Source: Magnetaquicoccus sp039908525
GTDB taxonomy: Bacteria > Pseudomonadota > Magnetococcia > Magnetococcales > Magnetaquicoccaceae
Length of the DNA stretch: 64,000 nucleotides
Direction of reading: 5' to 3'
NCBI GenBank assembly: GCA_039908525.1
Contig: JAMOAY010000004.1
Location: 62,001-126,000, forward strand
The translations under genes were made by a program, and so were the position numbers. Numbering within the stretch: the stretch's first letter is position 1; the number at the start of each line of letters is the position of its first letter. Below the pieces are notes generated by a model that was given only the letters and a program-made list of their open reading frames with translations, did not search any database and was not told the DNA's origin. Positions 25,924-34,773 of the stretch are shown piece after piece.

Positions 25924-26450
25924 CCCATGCTGCCATGCTGGGGTTCTGCAACCACCTCGCCCGCCAACAAAGCCAAAATGGCCTGTTTCATCTCCTGATT
26001 GCGCACCGCCGCCGGGTTGCGGGGAGAATCATCCAGACGACCCCGATAGCGCAGCGTACGCCCGGCATCAAAGACAAAAAAATCGGGGGTGCAGACCGCG
26101 CCATAGGCGCGGGCCACATCCTGGGATTGGTCCATCAGATAATCGAAGGGGTAGTGGTGCTCTTTGGCCCGTTTTTTCATGTTTTCGAAATTGTCTTCAG
26201 GATAACTGACGGGATCGTTGCTGTTGATCGCCACAAAGGCCACCCCCTGCCCTTTCAACTCCGTGGCCAGGGCAATCAAACGCCCCTCGACGGCCTGGAC
26301 ATAGGGACAGTGGTTGCAGATGAACATGACAACCAGGACGGATGCCTGGGCATAATCGGCCAGGGCGTGCACGCGACCATCCACGCCCGGCAGGGAAAAA
26401 TCGGCAGCCACGGCACCGGTACTGCCTGGGGGACTGTATAGAAGGACCAT
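25899..26450 (-). CDS. Thioredoxin-fold (AhpC/TSA-Redoxin) protein
   Basis: 183 residues with a peroxiredoxin/thioredoxin fold. The N-terminal AADFSLPGVDG is typical of the AhpC/TSA-Redoxin group, and the active-site region is MFICNHCPYVQAVE, a CxxC motif followed by Pro. The cis-Pro loop is VCTPDFFVFD. It is probably a cytoplasmic thiol oxidoreductase; no signal peptide is seen. ATG 26450 has AGGAGAAC seven bases upstream, so the longer in-frame reading is dropped. It sits between epmA and the FAD/Fe-S oxidoreductase in one minus-strand series. Confidence 0.82.
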   Translation of the reverse strand: MVLLYSPPGSTGAVAADFSLPGVDGRVHALADYAQASVLVVMFICNHCPYVQAVEGRLIALATELKGQGVAFVAINSNDPVSYPEDNFENMKKRAKEHHYPFDYLMDQSQDVARAYGAVCTPDFFVFDAGRTLRYRGRLDDSPRNPAAVRNQEMKQAILALLAGEVVAEPQHGSMGCSLKWRA

Positions 26451-26463
26451 GGAGTTCTCCTGA

Positions 26464-27462
26464 TCAGAGGTGTTCAAACGGGAAGGCCATCACATCCTGG
26501 ATCCGGCGGGCGCCCAGAGCCAGCATGATCAGCCGATCCAAACCAAGGGCCACGCCGGCCGACTCTGGCAAGCCATGCTCCAGCGCTTGCAGAAACCGTT
26601 CGTCCATGGGCAGTGGCCTCTTGCCCATCCGGCATCGTTGCCGGTTGGCAGACTCCAGCCGCCGGCGCTGCTCAACCGGGTCGGTCAGCTCCTGATAGCC
26701 GTTGGCCAGCTCCACCCCCGCCAGATACAGCTCAAAGCGCTCTGCCACCGGGGGAGGCCCGGGCGCAAGGCGGGCCATGGCGGCGGCAGCCGGGGGAAAG
26801 TCCACCAGAAAGGCGGCCCCGCCCCACGCCCGCAAAGCCGGTTCCACCCGCTGCACCAGCAGAAGATCCAGAGCGGTTTGCCGATCCCACGCCGCCGCAG
26901 TCAGGTCCGCCGATTCTCCGCAAAGATCCCCGGAGACTGCCCTCTCCCGGCAGGCATCCCGCAACTGCTCCAGGCTGGCATCAAACGGGTCCAGCCCGGC
27001 AAACTCCCGGAACGCAGCGGCGTAGCTCCACTGCCTGGCCCTTCCCCCCTGTGCCCACCGACTCTCTGGAAGAAGCGCCAACACCGTCCAAAGCAGCGTC
27101 TCCACCTCTTCCATCAGCGCCCGATAGCTCCAGCCCGGCCTGTACCACTCCAGCATGGTGAACTCCGGGGCGTGCAGCGTACCCTGTTCGTCGGCGCGGA
27201 AGACCCGGCAGATTTGATAAATGGGCCCCGAACCGGCCGCCACCATCCGTTTCATGCAGGTTTCGGGAGAGGTATGCAGATGGCCGGTATGGCAGGCCAC
27301 CGGTTCCTGATGCAACTCTGGGGCAACGCAGGGCAGCCAGTGGGGCGTCTCGACCTCCAGGACCCCACGCTGCCAGAAAAACGCCCGCACCTGGCGCAGC
27401 ACACGGGCCCGCTGCCACAACTGTTCCGGTGATGCAACAGGCCGCCAGGTCACCCCCGTCAT
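26464..27462 (-). CDS. epmA: EF-P beta-lysine ligase EpmA (GenX/PoxA)
   Basis: 332 residues, a class-II lysyl-tRNA synthetase-like catalytic domain without an anticodon-binding domain. Motif 2 is YQICRVFRADEQGTLHAPEF, and motif 3 is the ALGLDRLIML end; LHTSPETCMKRMVA is typical of the family. EpmA activates (R)-beta-lysine with ATP and attaches it to a lysine of EF-P. It lies 12 nt downstream of efp on the same strand, which fixes the function. Confidence 0.94.
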   Translation of the reverse strand: MTGVTWRPVASPEQLWQRARVLRQVRAFFWQRGVLEVETPHWLPCVAPELHQEPVACHTGHLHTSPETCMKRMVAAGSGPIYQICRVFRADEQGTLHAPEFTMLEWYRPGWSYRALMEEVETLLWTVLALLPESRWAQGGRARQWSYAAAFREFAGLDPFDASLEQLRDACRERAVSGDLCGESADLTAAAWDRQTALDLLLVQRVEPALRAWGGAAFLVDFPPAAAAMARLAPGPPPVAERFELYLAGVELANGYQELTDPVEQRRRLESANRQRCRMGKRPLPMDERFLQALEHGLPESAGVALGLDRLIMLALGARRIQDVMAFPFEHL

Positions 27463-27474
27463 GACGACCCCGTT

Positions 27475-28035
27475 CTACTTGGCCCGCTCCACATACTCTC
27501 CGGTACGGGTATCGACACGGATGCGCTCCCCCTCATTGACAAACAGCGGCACCTTGACCTGCGCCCCTGTCTCCAGGATGGCCGGTTTGGTCGCTCCGGA
27601 GACGGTATCCCCCTTGACCCCCGGTTCACACTGAGTGATGGTCAATATCACGAATTGCGGCGCCCCCACAGCAATGGCTTTGCCCTTCCAGAGGGTCACC
27701 TGATAGCTGTTCTGCTCCTTCAGCCAGTGCAGGGCATCTCCCACCTGCACGCTGGTCAGGGCCACCTGCTCACAGCTGCCCGGATCCATGAAATGCCAGA
27801 ACTCCCCATCGCTGTAGAGATAATCCATCTCCGAATCGATGACATCCGCCTTGGCCACGGTTTCGCTGGATTTGAAGGTCCGCTCGATGACCCGGCCATC
27901 GATGAGATTCTTGATCTTGATCTTGGTGAAGGCCTGTCCCTTGCCCGGTTTGACAAAATCCGCCGCCACGATGATCCAGGGCAAACCGTCGATCTCCACC
28001 CGGGAACCTTGCCGCAATTGATTATGGGTTAACAT
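27475..28035 (-). CDS. efp: Translation elongation factor P
   Basis: 186 residues in three beta-barrel domains. The modified loop near residue 32 reads KPGKGQAF, so the target lysine is the one in PGKGQ, the beta-lysylation type. The C-terminal signature is KVPLFVNEGERIRVDTRTGEYVER. EF-P relieves ribosome stalling at polyproline stretches. GAGGAAAA precedes the ATG. It is transcribed first, followed by epmA, with epmB starting divergently about 260 nt away. Confidence 0.97.
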   Translation of the reverse strand: MLTHNQLRQGSRVEIDGLPWIIVAADFVKPGKGQAFTKIKIKNLIDGRVIERTFKSSETVAKADVIDSEMDYLYSDGEFWHFMDPGSCEQVALTSVQVGDALHWLKEQNSYQVTLWKGKAIAVGAPQFVILTITQCEPGVKGDTVSGATKPAILETGAQVKVPLFVNEGERIRVDTRTGEYVERAK

Positions 28036-28298
28036 GGTTTTCCTCTATCCGTTTCCTGCATTCTCGCACACTGCATCATGCCCCTGTTCTGTAAACTGGA
28101 GCGGTTATAGCGCAATCGCCCACGGCACACAACACATTGCGGCATGGGTAAAGCGCAAATTTTTCCCTGCACGGGTTCCGGAGAGGTCGACACCCTGCCC
28201 CGTGTCACCGAATGCTTGCATCCCCCGGTCAGAGATTGTTACCATCGGCGCCCTTGACCGCGCGGGAACCTCCTGGGCGGACGTTGCGGGGCACGATC

Positions 28299-29234
28299 AT
28301 GGCAGAAGAGACTCCCTACCCCCTCCTGGATGCCGGGGCCCGGCAGGCGGCCAGCCACTACCCGATGCGCATTCCCTCCGCCTGGAGCAAACGGATCGAC
28401 TGGCACAACGATCGGGATCCCCTCGGTCGGCAGGTCATCCCCTCCGGCGAGGAGTTGCGCACGGTGGCGGGCTTTGTCACCGATCCCCTGGCGGAACAGG
28501 AGGCCCAACAGGCGCCGGGCCTGTTGCAAAAATATCGGGGGCGGGTTCTGCTTCAGCTCTCCGGGCAGTGCGCGATACATTGCCGTTTCTGTTTCCGCCG
28601 GCACAGCGACTACACCACGCTGCCTGCGGACCTGGAGGGGTGGTCCCCGGCCCTGGCATGGATCGCCAACGACCCCACCCTCCATGAGGTGATCTTCTCG
28701 GGGGGAGACCCCTTGATGCAGTCGGATGCACTGCTGGCGGCCATGACAGAGCGTCTGGCCGCCATCCCGCACCTGCAACGTCTGCGGATCCACAGTCGGA
28801 TACCGGTCGTCAACCCCCAGCGCATCCGCGAGCCCCTGTTGCACGGGCTGACCGCGACCCGCCTGCAACCGGTGCTGGTGGTCCACTGCAACCATCCCGC
28901 AGAGCTGGACGGCCCAGCCCGGGAGGCCCTCGCCCGCCTGTTGCAGGCCGGTGTCCTGTTGCTCAACCAGTCGGTGCTGCTGCGGGGGGTCAACGATGAG
29001 GTGGAGGTTCTGGCCGAACTGTTTGAAACCCTCGTCAACCTGCGGGTGGTGCCGTACTACCTGCACCTGTTGGACCCCGTGGCAGGCGCCGCCCACTTCG
29101 AGGTGATGGAGGAACGCGCCAAAGAGCTGATCCGCCACCTGCAGGCCCGGCTGCCCGGTTACGCCATCCCCAGACTGGTCCGGGAACAACCGGGACAGCC
29201 GTCGAAAACCGTCGTGGACCTGTGCAGCGGCTAA
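28299..29234 (+). CDS. epmB: EF-P (R)-beta-lysine synthase, lysine 2,3-aminomutase EpmB
   Basis: 311-residue radical-SAM, PLP-dependent aminomutase. The cluster motif is CAIHCRFCFRR (C-x3-C-x2-C), followed by FSGGDPLMQSD and HSRIPVVNPQRI; MEERAKELIRHLQARLPGY is the typical C-terminus. It converts L-alpha-lysine to (R)-beta-lysine, the substrate of EpmA. ATG 28299 is preferred; an upstream in-frame start at 28212 would add 29 residues without similarity. It is divergent from efp, and its 3' end faces the Mms6-like gene 11 nt away. Confidence 0.93.
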   Translation: MAEETPYPLLDAGARQAASHYPMRIPSAWSKRIDWHNDRDPLGRQVIPSGEELRTVAGFVTDPLAEQEAQQAPGLLQKYRGRVLLQLSGQCAIHCRFCFRRHSDYTTLPADLEGWSPALAWIANDPTLHEVIFSGGDPLMQSDALLAAMTERLAAIPHLQRLRIHSRIPVVNPQRIREPLLHGLTATRLQPVLVVHCNHPAELDGPAREALARLLQAGVLLLNQSVLLRGVNDEVEVLAELFETLVNLRVVPYYLHLLDPVAGAAHFEVMEERAKELIRHLQARLPGYAIPRLVREQPGQPSKTVVDLCSG

Positions 29235-29245
29235 GTACTTCGCGG

Positions 29246-29581
29246 TTACCAGACCAACTTGGGATAGCGCTTCTTGGCCACCATGTAGCCACCCAGCACC
29301 CCCACAGCCAACAGCACCCAAGGGTTCAGACTGCCCAGACTGAGGCCCAACACCTTGCCAGACAACAGGCTGGCCGGCACACTGCTGGCGGCGGTCGCCG
29401 AAGTGACCACCATGTTGCCCGCCCCGACCACTCCCGCCCCTTTGCCCGCCACGGCGGCCGCGCCAACCGCCTTGGCCCCGCCCATCCCCTGCGCCACGGC
29501 CTCGAATTTGACCACCCCCGGACCCACGATGGTGGCTTTTTCACCGGCCATCAACATTTTTGCTATCTCAATCTTCGGCAT
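29246..29581 (-). CDS. Small Gly/Ala/Val-rich membrane protein resembling Mms6/MamG/MamD
   Basis: 111 residues. The N-terminal 70 are a low-complexity Gly/Ala/Val region (GGAKAVGAAAVAGKGAGVVG). The C-terminal part, LLSGKVLGLSLGSLNPWVLL, continues with a hydrophobic segment ending in a basic tail (KKRYPKLVW). Magnetosome proteins Mms6, MamG and MamD share a GK-(L)GLGLGLG-x-W-GP-hydrophobic-helix arrangement, which this resembles; the acidic iron-binding tail of Mms6 is absent. The start has an excellent Shine-Dalgarno, TAAGGAGAGATC before the ATG, so the gene is expressed in all likelihood. It follows asd by 52 nt on the same strand. No other magnetosome gene is in the window; the assignment is by eye. 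Confidence 0.6.
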   Translation of the reverse strand: MPKIEIAKMLMAGEKATIVGPGVVKFEAVAQGMGGAKAVGAAAVAGKGAGVVGAGNMVVTSATAASSVPASLLSGKVLGLSLGSLNPWVLLAVGVLGGYMVAKKRYPKLVW

Positions 29582-29633
29582 GATCTCTCCTTACCATGGT
29601 GTGTTATGTACCCGAATGTGAACGCATCACAGA

Positions 29634-30668
29634 TCACAAATGATCCCGCACCAACCGTTCCGCAATCTGCACCGCGTTCAAGGCGGCACCCTTGCGCAGG
29701 TTGTCTGCAACCACCCAGAAATTCAAGCCATTCTCGACACTTTCATCGACCCGGATGCGGGAGACATAGACGGCATCCTTGCCTGCCGCCTCACGCGGGG
29801 TCATATAGAGCAGCTGGGAGGGGTCGTCCACCACCTCCACACCGGGGGCCTTGGCCAACAACTCCCGCGCCTCGACCGGGCTCAACGGACGCTCCGTCTC
29901 AATGGTCACCGCCTCCGAATGGCCGTTGAACACCGGCACCCGCACGGCCGTTGCCGTCAGGCGGATCGACGGATCGAGGATCTTCTTGGTCTCATGCACC
30001 ATCTTCATCTCTTCCTTGGTGTAGCCATTGTCCAGGAAAACATCGATGTGGGGGATGAGATTGAAGGCAATCTCCTTGCTGAACTTTTTCGGCGGTACAC
30101 GCAGGGTGGTGGCGTAAACGGCCCGGGTCTGCTCAAACAGCTCGTCCATGGCCTCCTTGCCCGCCCCGGAGACCGCCTGGTAGGTGGAGACCACCACCCG
30201 CCGAATGGTCGCCGCATCGTGCAACGGTTTCAGGGCCACGACCATCTGGATCGTCGAACAGTTGGGATTGGCGATGATGCCCCGGTTGACATACTGAGCG
30301 ATGGCCCCCGGATTGACCTCCGGCACCACCAACGGCACCTCGGGGTCCATGCGAAAGAAAGAGGTGTTGTCCACCACCACGCACCCCGCCGCCGCCGCCT
30401 TGGGGGCGTAAAGACTGGAGACCTTGGCCCCCGGAGAGAAGAGTCCGATTTGCACGTTGGCAAAATCAAACTCCGCCAGATCCCGCACCACCACCTCCCG
30501 ACCGCAAAAAGGCAGCGTGCTGCCTGCCGAGCGGCTGGAGGCCAGCAGAAAGATCTCTTTGATGGGAAACGCGCGTTCCTCCAGAATATTCAGAATTTCG
30601 CGCCCTACGTTGCCGGTGGCACCCACCACGGCCACATTAAACAGCTTGGTCTCTGTGTCAACAGACAT
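29634..30668 (-). CDS. asd: Aspartate-semialdehyde dehydrogenase
   Basis: 344 residues. The NADP-binding start is VAVVGATGNVGREIL, the catalytic Cys lies in ANPNCSTIQMVVAL (near 132), and the substrate/dimer region includes SGAGKEAMDEL and the late HSEAVTIE (catalytic His). It reduces aspartyl phosphate to the semialdehyde for Lys, Thr and Met. GAGGAAATACC stands before the ATG. It follows leuB by 15 nt in a leuC-leuD-leuB-asd series. Confidence 0.96.
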   Translation of the reverse strand: MSVDTETKLFNVAVVGATGNVGREILNILEERAFPIKEIFLLASSRSAGSTLPFCGREVVVRDLAEFDFANVQIGLFSPGAKVSSLYAPKAAAAGCVVVDNTSFFRMDPEVPLVVPEVNPGAIAQYVNRGIIANPNCSTIQMVVALKPLHDAATIRRVVVSTYQAVSGAGKEAMDELFEQTRAVYATTLRVPPKKFSKEIAFNLIPHIDVFLDNGYTKEEMKMVHETKKILDPSIRLTATAVRVPVFNGHSEAVTIETERPLSPVEARELLAKAPGVEVVDDPSQLLYMTPREAAGKDAVYVSRIRVDESVENGLNFWVVADNLRKGAALNAVQIAERLVRDHL

Positions 30669-30683
30669 GGTATTTCCTCAAGA

Positions 30684-31766
30684 TTAAGAGTCTGACAGTG
30701 CAGCCAGTACAGCATCACCCATGGCCACGGTGCCCACCGTCCGCCCGCCTGGTTGGGCAATATCCGGCGTCCGCAAACCCTGCTCCAGCACCCGGTCGAC
30801 GGCGGCCTCGATCCGGTCGCCGATCTCCGGCAACCCCAGGGAGTGACGAAACATCATCGCCACCGACAGCAGCGTCGCCAGGGGATTGGCCACCCCCTGA
30901 CCGGCAATGTCCGGGGCCGAACCATGAATCGGCTCATACAGGGCATAACGATCCCCCAGAGAGGCAGAGGGCAACATGCCGATCGAACCGGTCAACATGC
31001 TGGCTTCGTCGGAGAGAATGTCGCCGAACATGTTGGTGGTCACCATGACATCAAACTGCCGCGGGTTGCGGATCAACTGCATGGCGGCATTGTCCACGTA
31101 CAGGTGGCTCAACGCCACCTCGGGAAACTCCCTGCTCACCGCAATGACAACCTCGCGCCACAACTCCGTCGCCTCCAGAACATTGGCCTTGTCCACCGAA
31201 CAGAGTTTTTTTCGGCGCCCGGCGGCAATCCGGAAGGCTGAACGGGCAATCCGCTCAATCTCCCGCGTGGTGTAGACCAGGGTATTGATCCCCCGTTTTT
31301 CACCATCGGCCAGGGTCTCCACCCCCCTGGGCTCCCCGAAATAGATGCCGGAGGAGAGCTCGCGCACCACCATGATGTCGGTACCCTCCACCACCTCGCG
31401 GCGCAGGGTGGAGGCCTCCACCAACTGGGGGAACAGTTTGGCCGGACGCAAATTGCAATAGAGATCCAAAGCCTTGCGAATACCCAACAGGCCCCTCTCG
31501 GGTCGCACTTCGTAGGGAAGAGGCTCCCACTTGGGTCCACCCACCGCGCCCAACAGCACGGCATCGGCCTGCCTGGCCAGGATCAAGGTCTCCTCCGGCA
31601 ACGGTTGACCGGTCTGGTCATAGGCCGCCCCGCCGATCAACCCCTCCTCCAGAGACAGAGAGAGGTGCCCCCGGTCGGAGATCCATTCCAGAATTTTGCG
31701 CGCTTCCGCAACGATCTCTGGACCGATGCCATCCCCTGGCAACAACAAGATTGTCTTTCTGGACAT
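30684..31766 (-). CDS. leuB: 3-isopropylmalate dehydrogenase
   Basis: 360 residues. Typical features are ILLLPGDGIGPEIV, the substrate region RPERGLLGIRKALDLYCNLRP, VRELSSGIYFGEPRG and the NAD site HGSAPDIAGQGVANPLA. It oxidises and decarboxylates 3-isopropylmalate in leucine synthesis. ATG 31766 has AGGGAG at a good distance; the base is shared with the leuD stop (TGATG), so translation is coupled. Confidence 0.96.
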   Translation of the reverse strand: MSRKTILLLPGDGIGPEIVAEARKILEWISDRGHLSLSLEEGLIGGAAYDQTGQPLPEETLILARQADAVLLGAVGGPKWEPLPYEVRPERGLLGIRKALDLYCNLRPAKLFPQLVEASTLRREVVEGTDIMVVRELSSGIYFGEPRGVETLADGEKRGINTLVYTTREIERIARSAFRIAAGRRKKLCSVDKANVLEATELWREVVIAVSREFPEVALSHLYVDNAAMQLIRNPRQFDVMVTTNMFGDILSDEASMLTGSIGMLPSASLGDRYALYEPIHGSAPDIAGQGVANPLATLLSVAMMFRHSLGLPEIGDRIEAAVDRVLEQGLRTPDIAQPGGRTVGTVAMGDAVLAALSDS

Positions 31767-32419
31767 CAAACGGCTCCCTGTGGCAAAAACGCCCAGGGGG
31801 CGACCTGGCGTCTCTGCTGTTCATAGTGTTCAATGGCGGGAAGATGCTGCAAGGTCAGACCGATATCATCCAATCCATGCAACAGACAGTGACGACGGAA
31901 GGGATCCAGGTCAAACGAGACACTCTCCCCGCTGCCGTCCGTCACGGTTTTGGCCTCCAGATCCACGGTCAGCGCATACCCCGGGGTCGCCACGGTCTCG
32001 GCAAACAGCCGATCCACCACCGACTCTGCCAGAACCAGCGGCAGGATGCCATTTTTGAAACAGTTGTTGTAAAAAATATCGGCAAAACTGGGGGCGATGA
32101 TCACCCGGATGCCGTGATCCAGCAGGGCCCAGGGGGCATGTTCCCGGCTGGAACCGCAGCCAAAGTTCGCCCGCGCCAGCAGGATGGCCGCCCCCTGATA
32201 ACGGGGCTGGTTGAGCACAAACTCATGGTTGAGGGGACGCCCGGCACAAGACTGGCCCGGCTCACCCCGATCCAGATAGCGCCATTCATCAAACAGGTTG
32301 ACGCCAAACCCGGTCCGCCGGATGGATTTCAAAAACTGTTTCGGAATGATGGCATCCGTATCCACATTGGCCCGATCGATGGGCACCACCCGAGAGGTCA
32401 ATTTTGTAAAAGGTTCCAC
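31766..32419 (-). CDS. leuD: 3-isopropylmalate dehydratase, small subunit
   Basis: 217 residues. VEPFTKLTSRVVPIDRANVD and TDAIIPKQFL begin the swivelling domain, and NFGCGSSREHAPWAL is the signature loop. With LeuC it isomerises 2- to 3-isopropylmalate. GTG 32419 is chosen because AAGGAG lies nine bases upstream and the family starts at this EPFTKL; a frame ten codons longer has no family character. The gap to leuC is 32 nt. Confidence 0.95.
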   Translation of the reverse strand: MEPFTKLTSRVVPIDRANVDTDAIIPKQFLKSIRRTGFGVNLFDEWRYLDRGEPGQSCAGRPLNHEFVLNQPRYQGAAILLARANFGCGSSREHAPWALLDHGIRVIIAPSFADIFYNNCFKNGILPLVLAESVVDRLFAETVATPGYALTVDLEAKTVTDGSGESVSFDLDPFRRHCLLHGLDDIGLTLQHLPAIEHYEQQRRQVAPWAFLPQGAV

Positions 32420-32451
32420 AGACAAAAGCTCCTTGCATCCGCCAAACATCT

Positions 32452-33855
<1,404 letters not shown>

Positions 33856-34000
33856 CAACCCATCCTTGAAAAATCATGCTGAAACGGTCTGCCGGTGGAA
33901 TGTCCCTCCCGCCCCGTGCACTCCACCGACCATTATAATCCCATCGAATGACTGCATACAAGAGTTGGCACCCCTGCTCCCACAGCACACACACGAGGCA

Positions 34001-34423
34001 TCATGGAGCCATCCAGGGATTGAGCGTTTGGACACCGGTCGTCTCAAAATCGGCCACATTGCGCGTCACGACGGTCATGTTGTGTACAAGTGCCGTTGCC
34101 GCAATCAATCCATCGCGAACAGGACGGGGATTGGGCACATGGAGTCTCGCGCTACGTTGGGCAACAGAGGTGTCGACGACCAGGATGCGACCGGCAAAAG
34201 CCGGTAAAAGATGGTTGTTCAGCCACTTCCGGAACATTGCCCCCTGAGGTTGGTCCCGGCGTTCGAGCAGTAAAACACCAATTTCCAACTCCTGGATGGT
34301 GATCACGGACAGATACAAATCAACAGCACCCACGCTGTCAGCCCAACATGCAACGTGGGGATCTGCCTTGCCAAGACGGACCTTGCGCAATTCGGACACA
34401 ACGTTGGTATCGAGCAAAACCAT
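34001..34423 (-). CDS. vapC: PIN-domain toxin (VapC/FitB-like)
   Basis: 140 residues. The PIN metal-site residues are visible: Asp5 in LLDTNVVSE, Glu in TIQELEIGVL, Asp in RPVRDGLIAATAL and Asp in VTRNVADFE. PIN toxins are Mg2+-dependent RNases, most often cutting tRNA or rRNA. The ATG overlaps the stop of the antitoxin gene by one base, the standard toxin-antitoxin arrangement. All catalytic residues are kept, so it is probably functional. Confidence 0.88.
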   Translation of the reverse strand: MVLLDTNVVSELRKVRLGKADPHVACWADSVGAVDLYLSVITIQELEIGVLLLERRDQPQGAMFRKWLNNHLLPAFAGRILVVDTSVAQRSARLHVPNPRPVRDGLIAATALVHNMTVVTRNVADFETTGVQTLNPWMAP

Positions 34424-34677
34424 CAGGATAAATCAGCCTGTTGTGCGATATCGCGCAATGAAGGAATCTCAAACTCCAGATCTTCCATGCCAGGCATCGC
34501 CAACAAATCGGCAATTTTTGTACCAGCACCGGTAATTTTCTGGTATTCGTCGAATGTCAACAAAACATGCGCAGGCCGACCGCGGTCTGTAATGACCACT
34601 GGTCCACGGCTCGCCGCCCTTTTGGCCTTGTTGGCATCCTGATTGAACTGACGGCTTGAAAGAGTGGTGATGGTCAT
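34423..34677 (-). CDS. Phd/YefM-family antitoxin
   Basis: 84 residues. TTLSSRQFNQDANKAKRAAS followed by GPVVITDRGRPAHVLLTFDEY is the Phd/YefM DNA-binding N-terminal domain; the C-terminal tail (MEDLEFEIPSLRD) is acidic and would wrap the toxin. ATG 34677 with GAGGTG upstream is chosen; the frame runs further 5' but without family similarity. It probably represses its own promoter. It precedes and overlaps the PIN toxin. Confidence 0.88.
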   Translation of the reverse strand: MTITTLSSRQFNQDANKAKRAASRGPVVITDRGRPAHVLLTFDEYQKITGAGTKIADLLAMPGMEDLEFEIPSLRDIAQQADLS

Positions 34678-34773
34678 GGAAGGAAACACCTCACAGTCCA
34701 TTGAAAAACACGAACATGCTACTGCAAACCTACCTGCTGCACAAGGGCTACGCTCCCCCTGCCCAACCCGCAC

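Noticed and set aside
28034..28298. Short plus-strand frames between efp and epmB
   Set aside because: No ribosome-binding site or protein character; this is the divergent promoter region.
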